From: Takifugu bimaculatus | Lineage: Eukaryota > Chordata > Actinopteri > Tetraodontiformes > Tetraodontidae | Reading direction: 5' to 3' | Assembly (NCBI GenBank): GCA_004026145.2 | Contig: CP034986.1 | Location: forward strand, 1,172,255-1,236,254 | DNA: 64,000 nucleotides | Part shown: positions 33,959 through 47,442 of the stretch, piece after piece | How positions within the stretch are numbered: the stretch's first letter is position 1 | Layout: the number at the start of each line of letters is the position of its first letter | Translations under genes and position numbers: made by a program | Notes under the pieces: generated by a model | Databases searched by the model: none | The model's input: the letters and a program-made list of their open reading frames with translations, nothing else | What the model was told of the DNA's origin: nothing

Positions 33959-36900
33959 TTAGTAGCTGCTTTCATGTCCTGTCAGAATGTACAGATTGCT
34001 TTGAGCCGAAGGGTCATCCGTTGGCGTGCTCTGAAGGATAATGTCACTGTCGAAACAGTCAAACACAAGTCAGCGTGCATTTCGGGTGTTGAGACAGACA
34101 ACCGGCACTAAGGGCATAACGAATTTATATATTTATATGAAGACTAGAAACTAGAAAGAAATTTCTGTTTTGACTATAAGTGACAGTAAGTGTAACAAAC
34201 CTGTTTGTCCCCAAAACTTTAAATACTCTACTCTCATCTGTAATTTCCTGTGTTACCTGCAGGTGAAGAAAGAATTCTCCAAGTTATAAATGTACAAATT
34301 CACAAAAATGTATTTAAAAAAAAAACCCACCTCAACTCCAGTTATGTTACTCACCTCATCTGAATTTAAACTTTTCCCTTTAAGTCCATGCTTCCAGAAA
34401 GCCAAAACGCTATCCTGCAAGCAGACTGTTAGAAGATTTCACATGTTACTTAACTGTCAACAGCAACAGCTATTACTCAGCTATTACTCTTTATCTCATG
34501 TTTTACCTATTGTCTCAATGGGGAAACCAAAGACCAGCTCTGTGGATGGAACTCCTTGGAGACTCACAATCTGAACAGTTTCTGTCCAACAAATTTCAAG
34601 ACTTTATGCTTAAGAAGATTTTAAAAGTTGATTTAGGTTCGGACAGGCATGTCAAACATGCAGCCCGCAGGGGGACCTTCATGGGTTCATGCCTGATAAG
34701 GCCAGCAGGACCCTGTCCTTTGGCAGAGGCCCTGTCCAAAAGCAGAGGCCCCTCCCCGAGGCCACCAAATTGGATCCTCTCTCAACACCCAGGCTGCAGT
34801 GACAAAGGGCATCATTGAACCCTCACTGAAAAAGAATCCGACTTACTGTTGGCAATGGGGACCGAGCTCTGACCCTGGTTTTTTACAAGAACCAAACAGC
34901 CTGAATGAGGGAGTCCGGTACCCCCTAAAGTACCCCCCAAAGGAGTCCCTGACGGTACACATCAACAATGTATTTGAGCTCCCATACTCCCTCCAGGACC
35001 CTACTCTTTAGATGAGTAACTTAATTAACAGTCACTAATTAGATTATTTGTAATTAGATTCTCAGCTCCTAGGGGGAAAAAACCCCCAAGTTTTGTTATT
35101 TGTTGTCGTAAACGTATGTTTAATAGTACGCAACCCCAGCGAGTAAGAGGGTAATACGACTCTGCCGTTTGACATGCCTGGCCTATTTGATGAGATGATG
35201 ATACCTACTTTCCAGTGCAATCAGAACAGTGTCCCTGTCAATTTGAGTTACTTTCACTGCCTTCAGTGCTCCACCTCCTACAGATGCACAGACAAAAGAA
35301 CTTTGGTTGGAGGTTCGAGCAGAACGATCCAGTCCGGCCAGCGTGAAACAGGAACCAGATGGCATACCCGTCGGCGACCACAGCACGTTGTTCAGTTCGA
35401 CGATATCAAACTGTCGGCTGTTTTCCAGGATTCCCTTTTATGGACTCTCTTACACCGACACACAACTGGGGCACCTCATCTGTTGTCGACACCAGTAGCT
35501 CGAATATTGGCAGAGAATCTGGAAGGCTGATCGGTATGAACTGCAAATCAAAGGGGACTTGGGGATTCAACGTTAGGCGCCAGGGTTCATTGTAAAAATA
35601 CCAAATTAATTTGTTTAATGAGGCAAGTTAAAGCCTCGACTGGTGAAGAACCATGACAGCAGTAATCGTACATATCTTTCTCATTTAAACGGTTGATGTA
35701 TTTAGCTCCAGTTTGTTCCTTGGGACCCTTTCTCTTGCACAAACATGCTGTTTGTGAGGAAATTTGTATATGATGCAAGGATTTCATCCCCAATTGAATT
35801 AAGATGCAAATGTTCAGAAATCAGGTTAAAATACAACCTAATTATACTATTATATGATTCCAGTATGTTTATCCATTCATTTTACATTAAAAATGGATGT
35901 TCAGGTATTCTTATCATTTCGGTAAATGTGGCCCATAAAAGAAGAAAGAAATATTACGTTTTGAAGGTAACCAGCCTTTAAAAGTGCCAGTTATACCCAG
36001 ATTTAAAATCTCAAACTGCTATATTTGTCCTTTATCTGTGTTTCACGCTCGTACAAACCTTTAGGTGCATGAATTTCTGCAGAGGCTCATACCAAAGCAG
36101 TAGAACCAAGCCAGACGGGACAGCGGCACAGAGAAAAGTACTGTCCGTGTAAGGGTTCCTCGCTGGAGGACAGGACAGTTAGGCCACGTCATTGTTACTA
36201 AACTCATAGGAAAGAAAGTCTGCTAAACTCTTCAGCACTCACCCACACTACACCTTCGGCAGCCTTTGGTATGCGGAATCTTCACCGACACAGCGAACTT
36301 CCTGCACAATGAAACCCAGATTGAAACCCAGATTACAACGTCAACCACTTACGGAGTACATGTGTCGTGCTCAGAGGACGCTCGGCGTCCCTTTTCCGAC
36401 CTGGGTTTGATCCTGTCGCTGCAGTGGCTGCTGAAGGACAGGCTGTCGTTTCTCCTCTGCAGATGTCTTTGGTCAAACAGCACCAGGAGACTGTGGGAAA
36501 AGAGCTGGGAGGACTTCCCTGCACAAAGAACACCTGCGGTTAGAAGAAATGCCACCACTAATATGGAAAAAAGACAGAAAACAAGGAATAGAGGTTCCTA
36601 CCTGATACAGACATCAGTACATTATTCATAACGTACAACCATGTGCATCGATGAGGGAGAAGCTGGGTAATAAAAATAAATAAACAAATAAGACCTGATA
36701 ATATGGAATCTATGACAAGTCTACAACTCTGTAAATATCTGCCCAAGTGATTGATTCAAATCTCCCATTTGGGTTATAATCATTTATATTTCAATTTTAG
36801 TTTAGGATTAAGATCACCACTCAGTTCCATTCAATAGGTGCACTCTGCCCAGAACCTGGAATACCCTCTAGATCTTTAAACCTTGAGACTAGTGATAGTC

Positions 36901-39900
36901 AATTTTAAAATTAACATTAAGAATATATACATCAATGCAGAAAATAAATCAACACCCATTTTGATTCTCTCCTCCCCTCCTCTCCTCTTCTCTCCTCTCC
37001 TCTCCTCTCCTCTCCTCTCCTCTCCTCTCCTCTCCTCTCCTCTCCTCTCCTCTCCTCTCCCCTCCTCTCCTCTCCTCTCCTCTCCTCTCCTCTCCTCTCC
37101 CCTCCTCTCCTCCTCCCTCCCCTGCCTCATGTTGTTGCATATATAGCTTAACACACATTTCAACAAACATCATGTGACAATATGACCTCCGTACACTGAT
37201 TATCTTAAAGCAAGAATTTCCTTACCTTCTCTAAAACATCTTCGTGGAGTTCATTTAGATTGAGCCTGTAGATGCCCTCCTCTGCCCCAAGTATGAGATA
37301 CTGATCTAAAAGGATAAATGTTTGTTAAAAGTGGAAGAAGTTTCCTTTCCTGCATAGAAAATGATTGTTACAGGTTGTAAAGCAGTTTTATTGCTGAAAC
37401 AAAACTTTATTGTCTAGGTAGGGGCAGTAAAACCTACTGCCGTCTTACCTCTCGTCTTTGGCAAAATCCATGTGACAGCACAGTGAATTTTCAGAGGACA
37501 ACCATTGAAGACTTTGGAGAAGCAGGCACCCATCTATAAAATCAGGACAGTGGTCACATGACGAAGGTGTAAGGACCCTAGATGAATAAAGTGTAGACAG
37601 ACACTTTTTGCCCCCCCTTTCATATCACTTTAGCATATGTGTTAATAGCAAAAAACATACTAATGGATACATTATTAATAAATCCCTTTTGGCAGCCCTG
37701 CGGTTAGCAAGCAGCTAATAACGATCAGACTTACATGGACATGTGGAGTTGGAGGAAGACCATGACAATTGGCTTTCTACAAATGTCAAATGTGACATAT
37801 ATCACAACCCAAGATAAACATGACATGAGATGGAAATGACTTGCCATCATAGAGAAGGTGCCCCCCCACCACCACCATTTTGAATAATGGTAAGTTAGCA
37901 GATTTTGCACCTTGATACTCACAGAATCAGCAGTTTTCCTCCTCATGCTGCTCCACTCGGGTGATATCGGGGCCTTGCTTTTGGGAACTAAAACAGTGGC
38001 AGCTGTTGCGCTCTGCGTTGCAGCGTGCTGTAGGGGCGGGTTTGGATCGCTGGAGCACTGGCTGATGTCTTGTGTGGCACAGCACCTGGACAACACTACA
38101 CGCAACAGCCAGAGGAAGTGAATTTTGCCAGCATGCTCAGTCGGTTGTGACAGTTCATTTTGCTCCTTCCGCTTCAGTGATGCTCCATCTCCAATTTGTA
38201 AGCTCCCTTTCCTCTTTCCCCAACGCTCATTTTCATCAAAATTCATTTGTTCACCTGTATCATCTAATTTATATTAAGGAAATTATCCATTATCACCACA
38301 GAATTGTCTACAACACAAAGTCCACTTCAGATATTAAATATTAAATTAGATATTATAGTAAATTTAATAAGAGTTGATAGATCAGAAAACCCAGTTGGAG
38401 TGCAGCCCTGGAGGCCTGGGTCTCTCCAACCCCTATCCTAAATCCATGCATATTCCATGTGAAACCCCTAATAAACTACTCATTTCAGACACCTGGAGAC
38501 AAAAACTACACCTTAAAAAAGCACCATTCGGAGAACAGATCAGATTCCAGCTCCTGCAACAGCTTAGTTCAGTAGTAATTTCAGGAGCCAAATCCAAGAC
38601 CGCATGAAAGTCTTCCCAGATCTGAGTTTTATTCTATTCCTGCCAAAGATGAAGTGTTTCACCTGAAGGACAAGGGGAGTCGGCAGCGACGGCAGCCGTC
38701 AGGCTTTAGTGTGCAGCTGGATCGAAGCAACAGACCACTGTCCTCGCTGCTGGAGGCCAAAGAGGTGAAGGCTGGCAAAGATGCTGAAGATGGGCTGAAC
38801 AAAGCACTCTTCCTTCCCTCCTTAAAGAGAAAACCAGGACAGACCGCACTGATATTAATCTTTACAAAAGAAAGATCACTGTTGTGATGAAAGATTCAGG
38901 ATTTGGTCAGTGTACGGTGCAAAGCAGCAAGAAATTAGCAAGGCGAGAGGCAGGGTCCAGGTGGCATCAGACAAGCTTAAATAAAGGAAGTTAAAACTTA
39001 GGAGAAGTGTCCCAATAAACAGTGCATGCGAACCTCTTTCCTCCATCAAAAGCATTAATAATGGGCACATTAGCATCAGCACTGAACCACAGCGCAATGA
39101 AGGAAGGCGACCTGGTCAATTTTAATCTTTGTCTGTTTCCAGGAGGGTCCTGGATAAGCAAGTCCAATCAAAACCTTAGAACCTACAGAACATTCAAGGC
39201 CCTGCTGCTCTCAAGTTGCTGTCGGATACCACAGCACAACCACAGGGGTCATAATGTCATAATCATTTTAGATACAGTTCAGGCTTTAGGGGTGAGACTC
39301 ACGTTCACAGAAGGCATCCTCCTAATTGTTAACCTCCTAAAAGAAAAGGACAAAAAAGTCAGTTTTAAAGAGTCAGAATGTGGTGAATATGGTTCACCTC
39401 CAAATATGACTTTAAACTGCCAAATGAAATGATCCCTTGCAACAACTCAAATCCTATTTATTCACAATAATCTGTAAAATATGCTGTTTGTTTTTAACTC
39501 AGTTGTGTTACTTTTAGGATGAATTTGGCTTCTGCTCTTGGGCCTGGGCACCCTCTATTTGCAGACCTCTTGTCTATTTTATTTCTTTTTCAGTAGTTAA
39601 AATGACTGTCCAGTGTAACATTAAATACACAGGCTACAATATTATCCTCACAGGCCGCTGCTGCCAGAGCTCAGAGAATCATTAAAAGCAGAACAGACTC
39701 AAAAATACTGCTTTAGAACAAACCCGTAGTGCAGGTAGAGGAGCTTGTCAGCCTCGCGACTTTTAACTTTAGACTCGAAATGTTCCTGTATGATAAGTGT
39801 TTAGTCAGCATTTCTATAGCTATGGCCACTATTATTGCTAAGGCCCATATAGAGAGCCGCACGGACTCACAGTCTGGTCCTACAGTAGCAACACCAGTCA

Positions 39901-40115
39901 GGTTACACCACTAGTATCCACCAAATGGGTCTCCAGACCATCCAGGGCCCTATGTGGGGGTTCAGTAACTTACTCAAGGGTACATTGGTGGTGCTCTGAA
40001 GGTGTCCTGGCATCTCCCCCTGTTACCAGAACACTTCTAAAGTTCTGTTAACACTGGGGCTTGAACCAACAACCCTCCGCATCTCAGCCAAGTAATACAG
40101 TCAACAAAGCAGATG

Positions 40116-40199
<84 letters not shown>

Positions 40200-43127
40200 C
40201 TTACGAAGAGTTGTCTTCATCTTCAGACAGACTCCAGGTATCATCATAAAAGCCAGACTGAAAGTGAAACCGGAGTTTATAAAGATGTAAACCATTAAGA
40301 CGCAGTATGTACAGCAGGTTATAAGAACACCTTGCACTACCAGATCAGGGTGAGGCTCAGTGATTTTCCTCAATGGCAGCCTGACTTCAGCTGCAAAGAA
40401 AATGGAAGAAAAAAAGAGTTGCTCTAGAGCGTGACAGAATAGTATCCTGGATGATATTCATATCTTTCGGTATATTTATCGTAAATGCAAACGATCGTGC
40501 GATGAACTGAAGGACATCATGTGCAAACATCACTACAATAGGGGCGTCTGATACGTTATGAGGAGCATTTATGCTCCTCTAAACCATCAGGAAGTGGATC
40601 AGTCCTTGGTTATACTGGTAAGGAGACTCATTTGGTCATCTCTTAACATTGAGGAAGTGGGGGAAACCCCTTGAAATCCTGGAATGATCCCTGGAATAAC
40701 ATGATAACTGGACTTAACCTCAATCTAGTCCGACAATAATGGGACATGATCAGAGTGATCATGTTGGGATCATGTAGATAATGTTTGCTGTGTTTGTTCT
40801 TCCGGTCCGTGACTTTCCACGTTATCCTAGTTGAGCGAATATTTCTCCTTTAATTTTCTGTTATTCCAGTTAGTTCATGCTGATGAGTTTTCATCATGAT
40901 AATGGAACCATTTGAAACTCGGGAACAGAATGACTCCTGGTGTCTCGACTCCCTTGCCGTCTCTGGTCAATCCCAGCCCCTGGTTCCTCCACCCTGTCGA
41001 CTGATCTATTTCCCTGTGTCCTCTGGGGCCATTGGCCCGAGGATCTGTCAGAGATCTACCAATAACCCCTATTGTGAAGCGCCCCCAGTTTACACAAGGG
41101 TGCGACACCATTTCAATGAATTAAAACTGTTATTAACGTTGTGTCTTCACGGTGTCCTTGCAGGTGTCCTTACAGTGTTCTTCAGACCGTGTCCTCTCTG
41201 CCGGCAGCCGTCTCCGTGCTGAGTGGATTTTATCCGGAGTCACTTCACCGTTCTATCAAAGGGTCACATGCATTCGCAGAATTACTGTATTTGAGTGTTT
41301 GGGGGCATTTGCCACCCTTTTGTAGTACTGACCTCCAGCTCGTCCACCACGTTGGGAACGTGGACGCTGTGTAAGTCAGGGTTGCTGGCCATGTCCAGTA
41401 ACTCAATAACCAGATTACAGGTCAAAAGTTGTGTCACGAACGCATGCTGGGGAAGGAAAAGTGATGGGAAACTGGATCTCAGGTACAGAAACTGCAGCAA
41501 TAATCGACCTCGCCAACCTACAGTCAGACTTACTCATTTAAATCAGAATTTGAACTTATCTTTAAATGTTAAAGTTTAGAAAACTACTGAATGTGGGACA
41601 TTCAGAGACAATGACAGGACATTCTGTTAAACGGCACCTTCTATTTAAATGAAGATGGCTGATTTATTGTTTTATAAAAGATGAACTGGCTCTAACAGAT
41701 GAAGGGAAACTCACACTGAGCTAACTAAAGAAAAACATCAACAACCACAAGTAGAACAACAAAAATCAGATACACAAAGAACAACAACAAACAAGAAGAC
41801 AATAAACAAACACACAAAAACAGGACATGGGGACAAATTGATAATATATATATGAACCTGCATACATGCTGAACATAAATGTATATGGTTATGCTTATAC
41901 CCATAATGCAATAGTGAAACTAATAATGGATCCTTGGGGTCTCGACTGAAGCCGAAAGAAGAATTACACTAGGCCTGGACGATGGTCCCCCACTGGACTA
42001 TCCAGTGTACATTCAAGTCTGGCATGTTGTGTAACGCTGCACGAGTCAAGTATAGGCTGCATTATATGGGGTCAAAGGTCAGTGAAAAGTTAACTAAGGC
42101 CCTGTGGTAAGTCAATATTAAGAGGCAATACAGCAGGATATTGTGGCTGTGTGGTGGCAAAAGTAGCAATAGCGACTCTTTACAGCTGACCTGCAGCAGC
42201 GTCTCAGCTGACGGCCTTTTCCGGGGGTTTTTCGTAACAGCCATTTTCACAAAGCTTTGGAAGCATGAAGACCTGTGGAGAAGGTAAACCAGGATCTGAG
42301 AACGACCTGTCCATTACGTGAGACGGGAAGAGCCTCAGATGGTGTATAGTAGATGAATTTAAAGGGCTACAGATGGTTGGACACACCACTTGGATTTGTC
42401 TTTCAGCCTCGGAGGCTGGAAGTTGCTCTTGGACATCAGCATCAGCGCTCTGAAATGTAAAATTCAGGAGGTCAAATGTTGCGTAAAACAGGTCTGGTTG
42501 AAGTCAATGTCGCCTGCGCCGAGGCACCTCATTGGATGGAGGTCAAACAGGGGCGGCTGAAGCTCGGCCAGTTCGATGGCGGTAATGCCGAGCGCCCAGA
42601 TGTCACACAGGTGGTTGTAGCCGCCCTTCTTCTCCACCGCTACTACCTCCGGAGCCATCCTGCAAACAGCAAAGTGGCGAGAATGTCGGGTGTGGAAGAC
42701 TGGTGCGTGATCCCTCCCAGTAAATAATAGCCAAATTCCTCTCACCAGTAGGGGGTTCCGATGAAAGACTTCCTTTTGGCTACTGAGGCACTGATCTCCG
42801 CAGCCACCCCAAAATCAGCTGGATAGACAAAGCATGTGTGAGATGAGTCGGACAAGCTAGTTAGCTGCGTAGTTAGCTAGTTGAGGTGATTCTGGAATGC
42901 GTTGGGCATTTGCATACACTCACCCAGTTTCACATCCCCGCGCTGTGTCAACAGGATGTTCGCTCCCTACAAGAGAGACACAATTCTCATGATACGGAAA
43001 ACGATCTACAAATAAGAAAGGCTTTACCTTAATGTCTCTGTGCATTTTGCCGGTTTCATGTAAGTGATGTAAACCCTGCAGAACAAAGAGGGAAAGTTAA
43101 TGTGATGTTATACAGGGTACGCTGCTG

Positions 43128-43199
<72 letters not shown>

Positions 43200-43331
43200 T
43201 AAGCAGGGCTGTTTGCCTCTTACCTGGAGGGTTTCTCTGCACACATACGCTATCTGCTTCTCCTTCAATGGGCCTGTTACTGCAACAACAGTTCAAAAGT
43301 TATGTACAAAGATAGTTATTGGTGTGCGTGC

Positions 43332-43423
<92 letters not shown>

Positions 43424-46397
43424 GGGTACCCTGGCAGCCTAGGGCTAACGAGTACTGTTCCTATTATGAGCTTTTTGATCTTACAGGAAAACACTTGACC
43501 CTCAGAGGATTCCATCCCAGAACTTTCTTAGCTGTGAGTTTACTGTGCTGACCTCCTGCTAGCAAACCTGGTTAATTTAATCTTTAAATTTAAATTCAAT
43601 GTGGCGCGCCACAGAGGAAAACAACACACTAAAGTGTCAGGCGCTTCTGGACCTAAACGCATGTCCTTGTGTGCACGCTGTACCATAATAAATATCCTGG
43701 AGTGATCCTCCACCACAGTACTCCATACAAATCCACAGCTTGGTGTTCCTGAAGAGACGCATAAGAACCTCATTTACATTGCAAAGTTCACATTTTCTGA
43801 GGGCGCTGTTGCCCTGGAGGGTCTCGTGCCCACCTGTGGTAGCTGCCGAAGTAGGCCACAATATTTTTGTGCTTGCACTCCTTCATCATGGTGATCTCCT
43901 GCTGGATATAGGTGATGTCTTCACCTGAACAGACATATGAGCATGGATTTGTTTCCCCAGATAAAGTCACCATGGCCACTCAGGGCCTATAAAAATAAGT
44001 GAACATCATCCTAGCAGCAAAACAATTAGCATATAATAGCTGCTTTGCAAATAAGCATGCGATAATCAGTGAGTTTGCGTGCTACGGTTCACCTACCAGG
44101 ATCCAGCTTGAGGATCTTGATGGCTGCCAGTTCTGATGTCTCTTTGTTACGTGCCTGGGGTAAAAAGGCGAATTTTATAGTCACAGTTATAGCAAGAGTT
44201 AGCGATGGTTCAAATCAGGAAAGAGAGATTTTAAAAAGTGTTTTCCCTGTAATCCCGTGTAAATACTTATAACATGTCGTTGTCATGAAATAAGATATTC
44301 AGCTTTATCATTTCAATGCTTTTATTTATTTGATGTGCATTTGCCACAGTCTGGTCCAGGCGTGTTCGAGCTGTCCTAAACAAGCTAGAATGTATTTAAG
44401 GTTAATGTAACTTCCTGGAAGCTACAGCTTTTAATTCTATGAGCTGCATGAGAAAGGATAATGATCCCTTGAAAACAAATATTTGTCTTATAAATAATAA
44501 AATAAAGGATTCTGAGTTTGTTAGGAGGAAGCAAAATACCCTTTCACAAAGACCCTCTTAAAGTAATGTTAGAAAGCAGCCACACTTTAGCATCATTGGA
44601 CACAAAAACTGCAAACACGGGCTGGAAAAATGTCCAAGTTTAAAGCTAGTTCCAGGGGTTCTCCTAAGATCCGGGGCATCTGTACTGTCCTGTATGTTAA
44701 CAATTACTCAGCTTTATGATCTGCAGATGATGAGAGATGTTTACTACAACGTGCCCAACAGCTGCTCCCAGGCTGCCACCGAGGGATAAAACGCCGCGCC
44801 TTGTCACAGTACTGAACTAAGAACAAGGAGCATTTTTTAATGGGCAGCAGGACTCGATCCAGTTTCACACCGTGCTTCCTCAAACGGGCCCATGCGGCTG
44901 CTGGACTGGTGCCACGTGGCCAACGTTTCACGCGCCACGGCCACGAGAGACGATGCTAAAAGCTCCTCTCAACAAAACCCACGGCTCGGCGGCACCTCCT
45001 GTTTTCTTTCCTGTTATGCTGCGAGCTTTCCTGTGATTATGGCGACAGGAATGTGCCTCCGATAAACCCCGGCGTGACCAGCAGAAGGGGCCGCATAACG
45101 GAATCCATGGCTAAACTTGGGTCGCCAGACAAAGCAGCTCGAATTCAAAGGCACGGAACATGAATGGCTTGTAAAGGAAACGGGGGATCAGAACACATTA
45201 GATTATAAAAGGACTACACAAAAGCTGCTAATTTAGCAGCCAAAGGAAACTCATCAGGAAAAATGGAGGCCTTTACTCTGATCCCTCAGTTAGGGACCCC
45301 TGGAGCTGAGATCAGGTCAGGTATTAAAGTCCTGGTCGTTAATCCCGGTCAGGAGTCTTTCTAAAGGTGTTAGAGCAACATGAAACTGTGGGTTTACAGT
45401 AATCTGTAAGATTGAAAAGAGAAATCTGATTCTACTCCTTCTACTGAGGTGTGAGGTGGAGTCCACCACCTTTATGCCTGTTGGTGTAATGTTGCATCTT
45501 AATCTCAATGTCATAATCTGTATCACTGTATTTCATATCTATACTCATCAATAGCTATCCACCTATTACATCTGCTGGTACAACGTGGCGATTACACCAT
45601 TTTAATCACGGAGTTTCAGCCGCGTCATGGGCGTTAGATGGTACAATTCCACATGGAAACACAGGCAGGAAACAACGGAGGAGTTTGTGGGGTCCAAAAT
45701 CTCCTACGTTGACGACCAAGAGCATTCGTCTCAATCAAAACGAAGTTTCCCAGAATTCCCAGGATAAGTGACGTGAGACCGTTGGATAATTTCACGTGTC
45801 CAGAGGCTTCGGGAATCCGACCCCCAGGGCATTGGGTGGCATTGCTCACAGGCAGGTCACATGACCACGGGGGAATCGCACCTCACAGCAATTAAGAAAA
45901 CACTATTTTGGTTTTCCTTACTCATTTCTAAATATAATATGGTTAACACAGTTCCTCTGCCATTGAATTTTGTCGTAAGGAAAACAGAAACTGTGTAAAA
46001 TGAAATCAATTTTCAGGATTTTTAGTCAAATTCCAATTTAAAGTGATTAATATGTTTCAATGAGTGGGAAACAGATGGTCTGTTCATATGGAAAAGTTAA
46101 TATACTCTAACAGAATAACATCAGGAGAAAACAAACAATGTCTTCCACTTATTTTGTCACAAAACTTTTATGTTTCAGTAGACAAAAGTAACTATGATGG
46201 CAATGAACAGGGTTATACCACAGCCTGCGTCCAGCGCTGCACTTTTTAAACCTTAAATGTCGTGTTCACCTTGTCCAACGCTGGAAGGAGATTTAACGCT
46301 CACCTTAAACACTTCTCCATAAGTGCCACACCCGATTCGGTGAATCAACTCAGTACTCGTCCAAAGGGTCCTGGAAGGACACCCCTATCCTGTCCAT
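33959..46397 (-). CDS. map4k2: MAP4K2 (GCK) kinase, about 30 exons, with two single-base insertions
   Basis: Ste20-family kinase acting upstream of JNK. Exons in gene order: 46304-46397, 44097-44154, 43834-43924, 43684-43748, 43224-43279, 43028-43075, 42924-42966, 42746-42818, 42528-42659, 42390-42449, 42191-42272, 41333-41446, 41174-41252, 40341-40390, 40205-40257, 39303-39336, 38663-38820, 37923-38085, 37449-37533, 37226-37305, 36602-36662, 36401-36518, 36243-36301, 36059-36162, 35368-35540, 35209-35277, 34507-34581, 34355-34425, 34201-34256, 33959-34046. Kinase motifs: glycine loop GCGTYGEV, AAIKILK, HRDIK, DFG, IGTPYWMAPE. A Ser- and acidic-rich linker follows. The CNH domain starts MGACFSKVFNGCPLKIH and ends SNLYILTGHESSY. 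Exon 1 has an extra base after DEY; exon 35368-35540 has one in an A run after NPG. With both removed the CDS is 2490 bp, or 829 aa (human about 820). The linker exons 39303-39336, 38663-38820 and 37923-38085 are the least certain; all phases close. Confidence 0.9.
36966..37120. repeat. (TCTCC)n pentanucleotide microsatellite
   Basis: About 150 bp of TCTCC/CTCTC units with few interruptions, in a map4k2 intron. Confidence 0.95.
39190..39262. repeat. Possible fragment of a fish interspersed repeat
   Basis: GTCGGATACCACAGCACAAC followed by GGGGTCATAATGTCATAATC resembles parts of a repeat family common in fish; related sequence is at 18262. It lies in a map4k2 intron. The match is weak. Confidence 0.3.
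40115..40199. repeat. (GATA)n microsatellite
   Basis: About 21 perfect GATA units ending next to the donor of map4k2 exon 40205-40257; the donor GTAAGT overlaps the repeat edge. Confidence 0.97.
43129..43198. repeat. (TG)n microsatellite
   Basis: 35 uninterrupted TG units in the 148-bp map4k2 intron between exons 43028-43075 and 43224-43279. The repeat makes up about half of the intron. Confidence 0.97.
43332..43420. repeat. Compound (GT)n(GA)n microsatellite
   Basis: About 12 GT units run directly into about 32 GA units, in the next map4k2 intron upstream. Confidence 0.97.
44155..46303 (-). other. map4k2: map4k2 intron 1
   Basis: At 2.1 kb, the longest intron of this gene. No exon, RNA gene or clear transposon could be read. 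Confidence 0.65.
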
Positions 46398-46574
46398 GAT
46401 CCCAGCCGCCTGAAGAGGAGCCAGACCCTACAACAGCAGGTAAACGCACTCAGGTGTGTCCGTCCATGGCTGCAGCTGCAGCGCTCTTCTCTGGCGGGAC
46501 CGACGAGCAACAGCTTTGAAAAGGATCTGGAGCAGGAGCAGGGACAATGGACACGCTTGTGGCCTCCACCCCCC

Positions 46575-46745
46575 ACCCTGTCTCTCTCTCTCTCTCACAC
46601 ACACACGCATCCTCATATTTCTATCTTTGTGGGGAATGTCAGAAATAATACACCCCAAACTCCACCCAATTCTAACCTCAGTCTCAAAACCAGGTCTCAA
46701 CCCTCAAACGGTGCTTTGAAGTTGTGAGGACCAAAATGTCCTCAC
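46575..46745. repeat. Fish interspersed repeat with a (TC)n(AC)n head
   Basis: A TC/CA tract is followed by TCTTTGTGGGGA, then CAAAACCAGGTCTCAACCCT and GTGAGGACCAAAATGTCCTC. This order matches a repeat seen near many fish genes. It lies just upstream of the map4k2 start. Confidence 0.5.
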
Positions 46746-47436
46746 TTGCCAAATATGTCTTCATTTTAGATTTCATAGTTTGTTGCTTAATATGTAGTAA
46801 ATAAAAGAACACACACAAATGTGGGCCATTCTTAAATGTTTGGATCTTTACTCAGTAGCTCTGCAAACAACAAAGGCAGATTTGGGAGGGGGGGGGGGGG
46901 TAAATCGAGGTCCCTATGTTTAAAAATCTGAATATATCGAATAATAAAACTGGTAAATATTAACACATTAGGCTGTCATGTTGAAAATGTCAAGGATTTT
47001 GTGCGCTAGCAAAACAAGCTACACTAAAACTGATTTACTGTGTTTCGGAGCGTTCAGAGTGTTTTATTCATTCATTTTCTCTGATGGCGGCCCTGCAGGG
47101 GTCCAGAGGCGACCGCGTGAAAAGAAGATTTGCACGCCATGTCTCAGAAGGATTCCAGTCTTTATTACTCGCAGATACAAATCAAACAGATCAAGAACAA
47201 ATGAGAGAAAACATTCGTGACAGAATTTGGAAGGGCCATCGACTCGGGCTCAGTCTCAACAGTGGACGGTCTTCCTGTTCTACCTAATCGTTGCTCCAAG
47301 GCCTAGCTTGGCTACTCAACACAAGAAGCCACCTACTCAAGAACAAAGACAAAGTAAGGCAACGTAGAGCTAGTAAGCTGTCCCATAACTGGACCATGTT
47401 ACACAGTAACTATTCTAATAATGTAACTTCCCAGGC

Positions 47437-47442
47437 TTTATT
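47437..47442 (-). terminator. men1: Candidate poly(A) signal of men1
   Basis: TTTATT on the plus strand, that is AATAAA on the minus strand, 311 bp after the men1 stop codon. Another lies near 47160. Confidence 0.45.

Noticed and set aside
35411..35453. A 43-nt intron in map4k2
   Set aside because: It has a good donor, but no branch-point or pyrimidine tract and is below the usual vertebrate minimum. The skipped bases code a segment comparable to human, and a single extra base explains the shift.
36966..37120. CRISPR-like regular array
   Set aside because: Continuous pentanucleotide repeat with no spacers, in an intron; an ordinary microsatellite.
38654..38887. Plus-strand ORF MFHLKDKGSRQ...
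   Set aside because: The minus strand here is a phase-compatible map4k2 linker exon (38663-38820) with good splice sites, so the plus ORF is its shadow.
39630..39730. LINE-like fragment (GCTGCCAGAGCTCAGAGAATC)
   Set aside because: Vaguely resembles the end of a reverse transcriptase ORF but too short and degenerate to support.
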